From assembly GCA_021371855.1 (NCBI GenBank), contig JAJFVL010000035.1:62001-126000 (forward strand): a stretch of 64,000 bases of DNA. Reading direction: 5' to 3'. A program made the position numbers and the translations under genes. Within the stretch, counting starts at the first letter, position 1. Every line of letters starts with the position of its first letter. This document shows positions 43,107-50,482 of this stretch, piece by piece. The stretch comes from Bacteroidales bacterium (GTDB lineage Bacteria; Bacteroidota; Bacteroidia; Bacteroidales; VadinHA17). The notes below the pieces were generated by a model that had not been told where the DNA came from, ran no database searches, and saw nothing but the letters and a program-made list of their open reading frames with translations.

Positions 43107-44123
43107 ATGATTTATAAGAATATCTCCCTAAAAAAATACAACACATTTGGTCTTGATTATAAAGCAGATAACCTTATTTCCATAAAGACTGAAGAGGAAG
43201 CAATCTCGATCCTGAAAGAGAATAGAAAGATAGATCAACCGCTTTTTGTTATCGGAGGCGGGAGCAATCTTTTATTCACAGGTGATTATAAAGGAACTCT
43301 GATGCACTCTGAGATTGAAGGAATTACGATTGAAGAAGAACATCCTGAATATGTTATTGTATCCGCAGGTTCGGGAGTTAACTGGGATAAGTTTGTTGAA
43401 CGGTGTGTTAATAATGGGTTTGGTGGACTGGAAAATCTGTCTCTTATTCCCGGAAGTGTCGGAGCATCTCCTGTACAAAACATAGGAGCATACGGGATTG
43501 AGGCAAAGGATATTATTGAAAAAGTAAGGGTTGTTTCTGTCAGCGATGGATCTGTTTCTGAATTAACCAATAATGAATGCCGGTTCGGATACAGGAACAG
43601 CATTTTTAAAGAAGAATTTAAAAACAGGTTCCTTGTTATCAGGGTCTATTTCAGGTTATCGACCAATCCAATATTAAAACTGGATTATGGTTCATTAACC
43701 GATGAAATTTCGAAACTGGGAGGAGTAAATATCAGAAATGTCAGACAGGCTGTAGTAAACATACGCAGGAGCAAATTGCCAGATCCTGAAATTCTGGGAA
43801 ATGCAGGAAGCTTTTTCAAGAATCCGTTGGTTGACAAAGACTTTGCCAATGCACTCAGAGAACAATATCACGGTATTCCATTTTATGATGATCCTTCAGG
43901 AAAGATCAAACTGGCAGCCGGATGGCTCGTTGATCAATGCGGATGGAAAGGAAAAAGGATCGGGGATGCCGGGATACACGAAAAGCAGGCTTTGGTTCTT
44001 GTCAATTATAATAATGCAACGGGAAAGGAAATTTTTGACTTATCCGAAAAAATAAGACAATCAGTCTCTGATAAATTCGGGATAGAACTTGAAAGGGAAG
44101 TTGAAGTCATAGGATCTATTTGA
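43107..44123 (+). CDS. murB: UDP-N-acetylenolpyruvoylglucosamine reductase
   Basis: This FAD enzyme of peptidoglycan precursor synthesis reduces UDP-GlcNAc-enolpyruvate to UDP-MurNAc. Motifs: KKYNTFGLDYKADNLISI, VIGGGSNLLFTGDY, LIPGSVGASPVQNIGAYGIE (FAD-binding), CRFGYRNSIFK (YrxS of type I enzymes), NAGSFFKNP with the catalytic Ser, and LVDQCGWKGKRIGDAGIHEKQALVLVN. The length of 338 residues fits type I MurB. Its end overlaps that of the convergent mltG gene by 8 bp. Confidence 0.95.
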   Translation: MIYKNISLKKYNTFGLDYKADNLISIKTEEEAISILKENRKIDQPLFVIGGGSNLLFTGDYKGTLMHSEIEGITIEEEHPEYVIVSAGSGVNWDKFVERCVNNGFGGLENLSLIPGSVGASPVQNIGAYGIEAKDIIEKVRVVSVSDGSVSELTNNECRFGYRNSIFKEEFKNRFLVIRVYFRLSTNPILKLDYGSLTDEISKLGGVNIRNVRQAVVNIRRSKLPDPEILGNAGSFFKNPLVDKDFANALREQYHGIPFYDDPSGKIKLAAGWLVDQCGWKGKRIGDAGIHEKQALVLVNYNNATGKEIFDLSEKIRQSVSDKFGIELEREVEVIGSI

Positions 44124-45147
44124 ATATCTTTCTTTTATTAAGTTCACGCTGATAAATTGCAGCGTAATGATTATGCTCCGAAAGAGTCCGTGAAAAATTA
44201 TGATATCCTGAAAAATCAGCTTTTGCAGCAAAAAACAGATAATCATGTTCTTCTGCATTTAAAACTGCATCTATTCCTTCAACCGAAGGGCAACCTATTG
44301 GCCCGGGAGGAAAGCCATTGTATTTATATGTATTATAAGGTGAATCGATCTCGAGGTATTTATGCAGTATCCTGGTAATTGTAAAATCATTCATCGCAAA
44401 TTTAATAGTCGGACATGCCTGAAGTGGAATACCCATTTTCAACCTGTTCAGATATACACCGGCAATTCTGGGTTTCTCATCCCGTTTAGCAACCTCATCA
44501 TCAATTATTGAAGCAAGAATGGAAACTTCTTTCTGATCGAGACCTTTTTCCTTTGCCTTTACCTGTCGTTGATCATTCCAGAATACCTTGTATTCTTTCA
44601 GCATCCTTGTATAAAATCCTTTAGCATCTGTATTCCAGTAAAATTCATATGTGTTTGGTATAAAAAGGGCTATAATATTCTCTTTTCTGAATCCGTCAGA
44701 AATATAATTGGAATCATCGGATAAGAAATTAATTATCTGGGTAGAGTCCGCTTCGATCTTCTTGCCGATTCTCCCGGCCAGTTGATTCAATGTCCTGATA
44801 TAGCTAAATGTTACTTTAACCGGTGTCTGGTGGCCTGATTTTAAGAGATTAACTAATCCAATGTAGCTTAAACTTTTACTGATAACATATCTTCCTGGTT
44901 TTATCAAATCAGGATAATTATTCTTTTTTGCGATCCAGTCAAGGATCTTTACATTTTTTATAATCAGGTTTGATTCAAGAGTATCCATTACCTGTTCATA
45001 TGATGAACCGGTTGGAATATAGATAGTCTGATTTTTCGTTTCAGTTTTGATATTTATACCAAAATATGTTTTCCATAATATGGCAATAACTATCAAAATA
45101 AAAATTCCAATTCCAGACAAAAAAATTAACAGAGCTTTTTTCTTCAT
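44116..45147 (-). CDS. mltG: Endolytic murein transglycosylase MltG
   Basis: The 343-residue YceG-family protein has one N-terminal membrane helix (LLIFLSGIGIFILIVIAILW) and a periplasmic catalytic domain with the motif LASIIDDEVAKRDEKPRIAGVYLNRL, in which the Glu of DDEVA matches the E. coli catalytic Glu218, then ACPTIKFAM and YNTYKYNGFPPGPIGCPS. MltG cuts nascent glycan strands and sets their length. It converges on murB, another cell-wall gene, with an 8-bp overlap of coding ends. Confidence 0.93.
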   Translation of the reverse strand: MKKKALLIFLSGIGIFILIVIAILWKTYFGINIKTETKNQTIYIPTGSSYEQVMDTLESNLIIKNVKILDWIAKKNNYPDLIKPGRYVISKSLSYIGLVNLLKSGHQTPVKVTFSYIRTLNQLAGRIGKKIEADSTQIINFLSDDSNYISDGFRKENIIALFIPNTYEFYWNTDAKGFYTRMLKEYKVFWNDQRQVKAKEKGLDQKEVSILASIIDDEVAKRDEKPRIAGVYLNRLKMGIPLQACPTIKFAMNDFTITRILHKYLEIDSPYNTYKYNGFPPGPIGCPSVEGIDAVLNAEEHDYLFFAAKADFSGYHNFSRTLSEHNHYAAIYQRELNKRKIFK

Positions 45148-45286
45148 TTCATTTTAACCTGGTTGCAAATTTACTGATATTGTTTCAAGTGACAAAAAAT
45201 TCGACTCGTGACTGCCGACTTACGGTTCACGGAATCATTTTTTTACCCTTATGTTGAGTGCAGTGCGTTGTATATTCATTTTTTAA

Positions 45287-45294
45287 TAATTTTG
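45287..45294 (+). promoter_or_regulatory. Candidate -7 box of the TSUP gene
   Basis: TAATTTTG fits TAnnTTTG, 28 bp before the ATG at 45323; a TTG is present at 45268-45270. The preceding 45148-45280 stretch has a degenerate GACTGCC-type run but no gene. Confidence 0.4.
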
Positions 45295-45322
45295 TACTGA
45301 TTGATTATCAAATTAATATTCG

Positions 45323-45703
45323 ATGAAAATGTCAACATCAATGCTTTTGGTCCTTATCGGGATAGGGATACTCACCGGATTTATGGCAGGAATGCTTGGG
45401 ATAGGTGGTGCAATAATAATGATACCCGCCCTCGTCTTTATAATGGGCATGACACAACATGCTGCTCAGGGCACGAGCCTTGCAGTAATGCTTCCTCCGA
45501 TTGGCGTAATTGCTGCCTATAATTATTATAAGGCCGGAGAAGTAAATATAAAATTTGCACTTATACTTGCCGTTGCATTTCTGGCCGGTTCCTACTTTGG
45601 ATCTAAGCTTGCTCTGAATCTGCCACAACCGGTTCTGAAAAAAATATTCGGTTTTCTGTTGCTTCTGGTCGCAATTAAGATGCTTTTCTCAAAACAGGCT
45701 TGA
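45323..45703 (+). CDS. Half-size TSUP/TauE-SafE-family permease
   Basis: The 126-residue protein has four hydrophobic helices and the single TSUP repeat motif GFMAGMLGIGGAIIMIPALVF followed by QGTSLAVMLPP and LAGSYFGSKLA. Full-length TSUP permeases (about 250 residues) contain two such repeats, so this one presumably works as a dimer. The family exports or imports sulfite, sulfonates or similar anions; the substrate here is unknown. Confidence 0.88.
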   Translation: MKMSTSMLLVLIGIGILTGFMAGMLGIGGAIIMIPALVFIMGMTQHAAQGTSLAVMLPPIGVIAAYNYYKAGEVNIKFALILAVAFLAGSYFGSKLALNLPQPVLKKIFGFLLLLVAIKMLFSKQA

Positions 45704-45715
45704 TATTTTCATAAA

Positions 45716-45745
45716 GAGGCTCTTCTCACCTTTTGAGACAGCCTC
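45716..45745. terminator. Bidirectional hairpin terminator between convergent genes
   Basis: GAGGCT (45716-45721) pairs with AGCCTC (45740-45745), and inside it TCTCA pairs with TGAGA around CCTTT. It lies between the stops of the TSUP and barrel-protein genes. The GAGGCTGTC wording recurs in the hairpin at 50447. Confidence 0.6.
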
Positions 45746-45764
45746 ATAATTATACCTGACTATT

Positions 45765-46379
45765 TTAAAACATTAAACCCACACTCAGGATCAGAGATGG
45801 TTGTCTTTGATCGAGACTAAAGGTTTGATTACCTATATTGACAGCGTCTCCAAATTTCTTACTCAGGCTCCCGCCATATCTTGCATCGAGTGTAAGCTTC
45901 TTAAGGATATCAAGACCAATCCCAGCCTGATAACCAAATGTTGCATTTCGGTACATATTTTCAAAATCCGGATCATCAACAAGGGCTTTAGGTGTACCAA
46001 TCTGAACTGTTGCCGAAGGACCTGCATTAATACGAAAAGGACCAAATTTAACTCCTAACAACACTGGAATTTCAAGCCGATTGAATTTTTGTGATTTAAC
46101 CTGGGTACTGGTGAGCGTAGAAACATTATAGTCATATGTATTTGATGCAAATACCACTTCTGGTTGCAAATAAATTCCGAAAAGTGAAAGCCGTAAAAAG
46201 GCACCTGCATGAAATCCCCAGGCTGCATCTTTCAATGCCTCAATGTTGTTTGTTCCACTGGTAAGATCATAAGAAGGAACAGTAGTTGTTGCAGCACCCG
46301 CTTTAATTCCAAAGTTGAGCTGTGAAAAAGCCGGAATGGAAATCATGACTATCATGATAATTACAAAAAGTTTTTTCAT
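45765..46379 (-). CDS. Outer-membrane beta-barrel protein, PorT-like
   Basis: From the ATG ending at 46379 the product begins MKKLFVIIMIVMISIPAFSQLNFGIKAGAA, a signal peptide followed directly by a barrel strand 'FGIKAGA' usual in the PorT/OmpW-like group. Later strands are LFGIYLQPEVVFASN, RLEIPVLLGVKFGPFRINAGPSA, GYQAGIGLDILKKLTLDARYGGSL, and it ends in a hydrophobic strand (PSLILSVGLMF) with terminal Phe, the BAM signal. Function unknown. The frame is open 24 bp further upstream. Confidence 0.85.
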   Translation of the reverse strand: MKKLFVIIMIVMISIPAFSQLNFGIKAGAATTTVPSYDLTSGTNNIEALKDAAWGFHAGAFLRLSLFGIYLQPEVVFASNTYDYNVSTLTSTQVKSQKFNRLEIPVLLGVKFGPFRINAGPSATVQIGTPKALVDDPDFENMYRNATFGYQAGIGLDILKKLTLDARYGGSLSKKFGDAVNIGNQTFSLDQRQPSLILSVGLMF

Positions 46380-46506
46380 TTTTTTCAGGTTTAAGTTTAT
46401 CAATCGAATAATTAATAAATCATTTTAAATAAATATAGCTATATAAAAACGTCATTTCAAATAAAAAAGTTGCATTCTTGAAATTTTTTTTATCATTGTA
46501 CTTACT

Positions 46507-47049
46507 TTACATGCACGATTTTGCAGCCAACTCATTAAAAATTATCGTTTTCATCTTTTCGAATTCTTCCCGTTTATAAAGCCGGGTAAGAAAAATTATT
46601 TTACCTGTCCGGTCAATAATTACATTTCTTGTTATCCCTGCTTCTTTATCGGCATAAAGACCGAAAATATCAGCCCCCGGATCAAGAGCCAAAGGATATG
46701 TGACGCCAATGTCTTTTTTGAATTGCAGAACTTTATCAAGGGGTTCGTCACGATCAATTCCAATAACAAAAAGACCGGCAGATTTTTTTCCCTGCCATAT
46801 TTCCTTCTCAATAAAAGGCATTTCGGTACGGCAAACGCTGCACCAACTGGCTGTAAACTGAAGCATAATAACTTTCCCTCTCTGATCTGACAGTTTATAC
46901 GATTTCCCTCCTGCCTCTTTTATTGTAAAATCAGGGGCCATGTCCCCTACTTTTACAATATAACCATCGTCATATAGTTTTTTCCCCTGACTAAAAGAGA
47001 TTGAACTAACTATAATTGCCATTATAAAAAGTAAAAATTTCTGTTTCAT
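46507..47049 (-). CDS. TlpA-like thiol-disulfide oxidoreductase, exported
   Basis: The product from the ATG ending at 47049 has a signal peptide (MKQKFLLFIMAIIVSSISFSQ) and a redoxin domain with VGDMAPDFTIKEAGGKSYKLSD, the active site FTASWCSVCRTEMPFIE (CSVC) and GADIFGLYADKEAGITRNVIIDRTGKIIFLTR. It is predicted to reduce or exchange disulfides in the periplasm. The tail motif 'RNVIID-R-TGKIIF' is the intact counterpart of the remnant at 3227-3379. Confidence 0.9.
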   Translation of the reverse strand: MKQKFLLFIMAIIVSSISFSQGKKLYDDGYIVKVGDMAPDFTIKEAGGKSYKLSDQRGKVIMLQFTASWCSVCRTEMPFIEKEIWQGKKSAGLFVIGIDRDEPLDKVLQFKKDIGVTYPLALDPGADIFGLYADKEAGITRNVIIDRTGKIIFLTRLYKREEFEKMKTIIFNELAAKSCM

Positions 47050-47157
47050 TGCTATAGGTTTCTGTTTTTTTTTCAAAGATATAATAGTAAAACAAATTAC
47101 AATATTTAATTACTTTAGCAAATTCAAGTAATGGATGTTATTATAAAATCTATGTCA

Positions 47158-48759
47158 ATGAAAAAAACTTTACTGTTGATTTTATTTTTCAGTCTGATCA
47201 CAACATCAATGAATTACAGCCAGGTAACGCCAACTGATAATGGACTCAGGGCAATTACTACAGACGCTATAAAAGCCCAGTTGAATTTTCTGGCATCCGA
47301 CTGGACTGAAGGCCGCGAAGCAGGAGAAAAAGGCGAATACATATCATCCGACTATATCGCAAGCATGTTACAATTATATGGTGTTAAGCCAGGTGGCGAT
47401 TATTTCAGGGCAGGTAAACTTATAAATATTGAAGGCGAAATTGAGAGATCATATTTTCAGAATTTCGTTCTGCTTAAAACTATGGCCGGAAACCAACAGA
47501 TTCTCAAAGTGAAATCATCTGATGGCAACACGGTTAAAACAACCAATTTTATTTATAATGTTGATTTTACAATATCCCCTTCAGGTCCGGAAATTGAAAT
47601 TGAAGCACCTGTGGTTTTTGCCGGTTATGGATATAAAAATGACAAGCTTAAATATAACGATTTCAATAATCTTGAAGTAAAAGGGAAGTTTATATTGAAA
47701 ATTTCAGATATTCCGAGATTTGCGAAAGAATCGCTTGGCAAGTCAGAACTGGCATCCGTTACAAGGGAGATGGAGTCGATGTATAAAACAATGGGTGCCA
47801 TAGGAATAATCGAGTTTGATCCCCAGGCAAGAGTTGTTGGTCTCCCGGTGGAAAAAGACTTTTTAAATATGTCACCTTCAGAAAAGAATCCAAACTCAGG
47901 GAAACCATATGTAAGACTTTCACTTCCCGGGAAAAACAGTCCCGATAACCTTTCAAAAATAGTAATTTCTGTAAAGACAGCTAACGAAATTCTGAAGGGA
48001 ACAGGGAATAATATTGATGATTATATTACAAAAGCTGATGAAAATGATCCGTATTTAATATCACCGCTTAACGGTAAAGATATTTATTTTAAAACAGATG
48101 TTAAGACCTCACAGGTTGCTGTGAGAAATGTTATTGGCTTCATTGAAGGAAAAAAATCAGATCAGGTTATTGTTGTCGGAGCACACTACGATCATATGGG
48201 GATTTACAACGGGTACATCTGGAACGGAGCTGATGATAACGGATCAGGAACAGTCGGGGTTATGACGATTGCAAAAGCGATAATGGCAACAGGGAAGAAA
48301 CCTGATAAAACAATTGTAATAGCCTTATGGACAGCAGAAGAGGAAGGACTAAAAGGTTCGAGGTACTGGGTTCAGAACCCGACTTTCCCGCTTAAGAATA
48401 TCAGACTGAACGTAAACTTCGATATGATATCCAGATACGTTTCTGATGTTGAGCCAAAAAACGTTTCCATGACATATAACAAATCATTCCCCATTTTTAA
48501 GGATATGACCGTTGCAAATATGAAAAAATATGGTATTGATCTAATTGTTGATTATCAGCCTTCAGACGATCCTCAGGGGGGAACTGATCACAGGGCTTTT
48601 GTTGAAGTCGGGATCCCGATAATGAGAATCAAACCCGGTCACAGGGATGAGTATCATACACCAAAAGATGAGCCAGGTACGGTTAACTGGGATATCATGG
48701 AAAAGATTATAAAGATAGGTTTCACGAATGTATGGGAACTGGCAAATAAAGACTGGTAA
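47158..48759 (+). CDS. Exported zinc aminopeptidase, family M28
   Basis: A signal peptide (KKTLLLILFFSLITTSMNYSQ) precedes a region with a PA-like insert and then the M28 catalytic domain: VGAHYDHMG (zinc His), GADDNGSGTVGVM (bridging Asp), WTAEEEGLKGSRYWV (catalytic Glu and ligand), NFDMISRY (Asp) and GGTDHRAFVEVGIP (last His). All five ligands are in place. It should remove N-terminal residues from peptides in the periplasm or outside. The frame is open to 47131; the ATG at 47158 gives the cleanest signal peptide. Confidence 0.9.
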   Translation: MKKTLLLILFFSLITTSMNYSQVTPTDNGLRAITTDAIKAQLNFLASDWTEGREAGEKGEYISSDYIASMLQLYGVKPGGDYFRAGKLINIEGEIERSYFQNFVLLKTMAGNQQILKVKSSDGNTVKTTNFIYNVDFTISPSGPEIEIEAPVVFAGYGYKNDKLKYNDFNNLEVKGKFILKISDIPRFAKESLGKSELASVTREMESMYKTMGAIGIIEFDPQARVVGLPVEKDFLNMSPSEKNPNSGKPYVRLSLPGKNSPDNLSKIVISVKTANEILKGTGNNIDDYITKADENDPYLISPLNGKDIYFKTDVKTSQVAVRNVIGFIEGKKSDQVIVVGAHYDHMGIYNGYIWNGADDNGSGTVGVMTIAKAIMATGKKPDKTIVIALWTAEEEGLKGSRYWVQNPTFPLKNIRLNVNFDMISRYVSDVEPKNVSMTYNKSFPIFKDMTVANMKKYGIDLIVDYQPSDDPQGGTDHRAFVEVGIPIMRIKPGHRDEYHTPKDEPGTVNWDIMEKIIKIGFTNVWELANKDW

Positions 48760-48830
48760 ATCTTGATAAAATGGCATGACCACAACCCGAAGCCGTGCCC
48801 CTTTAAGACATTTGTAAATCGCTATAATCC

Positions 48831-48847
48831 ATATCATGGCATGATAT
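48831..48847. promoter_or_regulatory. 17-bp perfect palindrome upstream of the DUF4251 gene
   Basis: ATATCATG, one base, CATGATAT: eight-base arms, exact, starting 49 bp before the ATG at 48880. The position is where an operator would be expected; no regulator is identified. Confidence 0.35.
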
Positions 48848-48879
48848 TTGTTTATTTTATATAGTTAAAATGAACAGCC

Positions 48880-49452
48880 ATGAAAAAGTTATTGATTCTT
48901 ATAACAATTCCATTGGTCATGCTTTCCTGCACGACCTCCAAAGAAGCAAGGTCATCAAGGATTGAACTTAAAAAAGAAAAGAGACTTGCTGAGCAGGCAT
49001 TGATTAAAAAAGCTGTCGAATCGAAAAAATTTATAATAAGATTTGACCGGCTTTATTATTCTTACGGAGGAATGATCGATCTTATACCAAGATCCAACTA
49101 TATTATCATTGATGGCAGAAAAGCCATTATAAGTGCTGGTTATATTGGCAGACAGTATGATATCCGGCCAATTGCAGGAATAAATATGCATGGAGAAGCC
49201 ACCAATTACGAGGTGAAATTCAATTCGTCAAAAGGTATATATGAAATAAAAATTAAGGTCACCAACAAATTCAACTCCTTTGATGTATATCTCACTATAG
49301 GTAATAATGGATCCTGTAGTGCTTCTCTCAATAATGTCAAAATTGATTATATAAGATATTCCGGCCAGTTGGTTCCTCTTAAAAATAAGATGGACAATTC
49401 ACAACAACAAGAAAAATCAGACAATACGCAACAGGAAGAAATTGCTATCTGA
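48880..49452 (+). CDS. DUF4251-family lipoprotein
   Basis: The 190-residue protein has the lipoprotein signal LLILITIPLVMLSCTTSKEA (lipobox MLSC), a charged helix, and the DUF4251 domain: SKKFIIRFDRLYYSYG, LIPRSNYIIIDGRKAIISAGYIGRQYD, and SFDVYLTIGNNGSCSASLNNVKIDYIRYSGQLVPL. The C-terminus is Gln-rich (NSQQQEKSDNTQQEE). DUF4251 proteins are common in Bacteroidota; function unknown. Confidence 0.85.
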   Translation: MKKLLILITIPLVMLSCTTSKEARSSRIELKKEKRLAEQALIKKAVESKKFIIRFDRLYYSYGGMIDLIPRSNYIIIDGRKAIISAGYIGRQYDIRPIAGINMHGEATNYEVKFNSSKGIYEIKIKVTNKFNSFDVYLTIGNNGSCSASLNNVKIDYIRYSGQLVPLKNKMDNSQQQEKSDNTQQEEIAI

Positions 49453-49507
49453 TAAAAACACTTGCTTCTTTTAAAGCAAGCAAAGAATGCCCATATATGG
49501 ATTTATC

Positions 49508-49873
49508 TTATTGATATTCTATATATTGACTATTCTCTTTTAATTCAAGAAAATCATCACCCAGCTCGCGATAGCCGTATTCAAAGCAATAATGGAATTT
49601 ATGCCCCTCTGATGTTTCAATAACATGCGTAAAGAAACTGAAGTTATAACCAAGAGCAAAAAGAGCATCTTTGTGAACTTTAACCTTGCCCTCGGAATAC
49701 AGGTCCGAAAGGATCCTTCTGTTCTTTCGCAACAGCCCGTGAACATTTCTCACAAAATTATTAGAATCGCGGTTTAACCTGTTGTTGTAATTATTCCGGC
49801 ACTGATCAGAACAGAACTTTTTATCGGTACGGCCACGCAAAATATCGCCGCAATCGAGACATTTCTTTTCCAC
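49508..49873 (-). CDS. Small zinc-ribbon protein
   Basis: The N-terminal zinc ribbon reads KKCLDCGDILRGRTDKKFCSDQCRNNYNNRLN (CxxC ... CxxxC) and is followed by a helical, basic region (VRNVHGLLRKNRRILSDLY) and an aromatic C-terminus. It may bind nucleic acid. The frame is open to an ATG at 49924, but the intervening 17 residues are unlike protein while the DNA there looks promoter-like, so the GTG ending at 49873 just before KKC is preferred. It is divergent from ssb. Confidence 0.7.
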   Translation of the reverse strand: MEKKCLDCGDILRGRTDKKFCSDQCRNNYNNRLNRDSNNFVRNVHGLLRKNRRILSDLYSEGKVKVHKDALFALGYNFSFFTHVIETSEGHKFHYCFEYGYRELGDDFLELKENSQYIEYQ

Positions 49874-49990
49874 AGCACTAATGTTTTGATAAAGATATAA
49901 AAAAACGTTTTCAAACGGATACAAACGACTATAAATGATTGCAAAACGTGTATAAATAATTAATCACCGATTCAGGTTCAGAGTCTGTTT

Positions 49991-49998
49991 TAAGTTTG
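49991..49998 (+). promoter_or_regulatory. Candidate -7 box of ssb
   Basis: TAAGTTTG fits TAnnTTTG, 38 bp before the ssb ATG. The intergenic region between the zinc-ribbon gene and ssb also contains several AAACG/CGTTT words on both strands. Confidence 0.4.
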
Positions 49999-50036
49999 TT
50001 AAGAAATTAAATCTTGTCAAACTAAAACTTAAAATC

Positions 50037-50408
50037 ATGAACTCATTAAAAAACAGAGTCACCCTGATCGGAAATCTTGGTCAGGATCCGGAAACAAAAA
50101 CCATTGAAACCGGGAAAAAAGTAACACATTTCACGCTTGCAACCGATGATGGTTATAAAAATGCTGATGGTCAGAAAGTAAATGAGACCACCTGGCACAA
50201 TATTGTTGCATGGAACGGGCTGGCTGATATTGCCGGAAAGTTCCTTAAGAAGGGACAGCAGGTGGCAGTTGAAGGAAGAATTGTCTATCGCAGTTACGAG
50301 GACAAGAAGGGCGCTACAAAGTACATCACCGAAATTGTACTTAACGATCTTGTTCTGCTCAGATCAGGAAAGAGCCAAGGTAAAGACGGACAGGACAAAG
50401 ATGAATAG
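50037..50408 (+). CDS. ssb: Single-stranded DNA-binding protein lacking the acidic tip
   Basis: The 123-residue protein is an OB-fold SSB: LKNRVTLIGNLGQDPETKTI, VTHFTLATDDGYKNADGQKVNETTWHNIVAWNGLADIA, FLKKGQQVAVEGRIVYRSYEDKKG and TEIVLNDLVLL. After the OB-fold it has only a ~14-residue basic/acidic tail ending GQDKDE. The conserved DDDIPF-type tip that recruits partner proteins is absent. It may be a second SSB rather than the replication one. Confidence 0.9.
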   Translation: MNSLKNRVTLIGNLGQDPETKTIETGKKVTHFTLATDDGYKNADGQKVNETTWHNIVAWNGLADIAGKFLKKGQQVAVEGRIVYRSYEDKKGATKYITEIVLNDLVLLRSGKSQGKDGQDKDE

Positions 50409-50446
50409 AAGAACATCGGGTAGAGATCGCTGCATTTTCAAAGACG

Positions 50447-50477
50447 AGAGGCTGTTTAAAAAGTATAGACAGCCTCT
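50447..50477. terminator. Hairpin terminator between ssb and the SIS-domain gene
   Basis: AGAGGCTGT at 50447-50455 and ACAGCCTCT at 50469-50477 make a perfect 9-bp stem around a 13-base loop, between two convergent genes. Same GAGGCTGT wording as the hairpin at 45716. Confidence 0.65.
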
Positions 50478-50482
50478 GCTTA

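Noticed and set aside
45180..45240. Degenerate GACTGCC-type run upstream of the TSUP gene as another repeat array
   Set aside because: Only two or three imperfect units are visible, too few to separate from chance.
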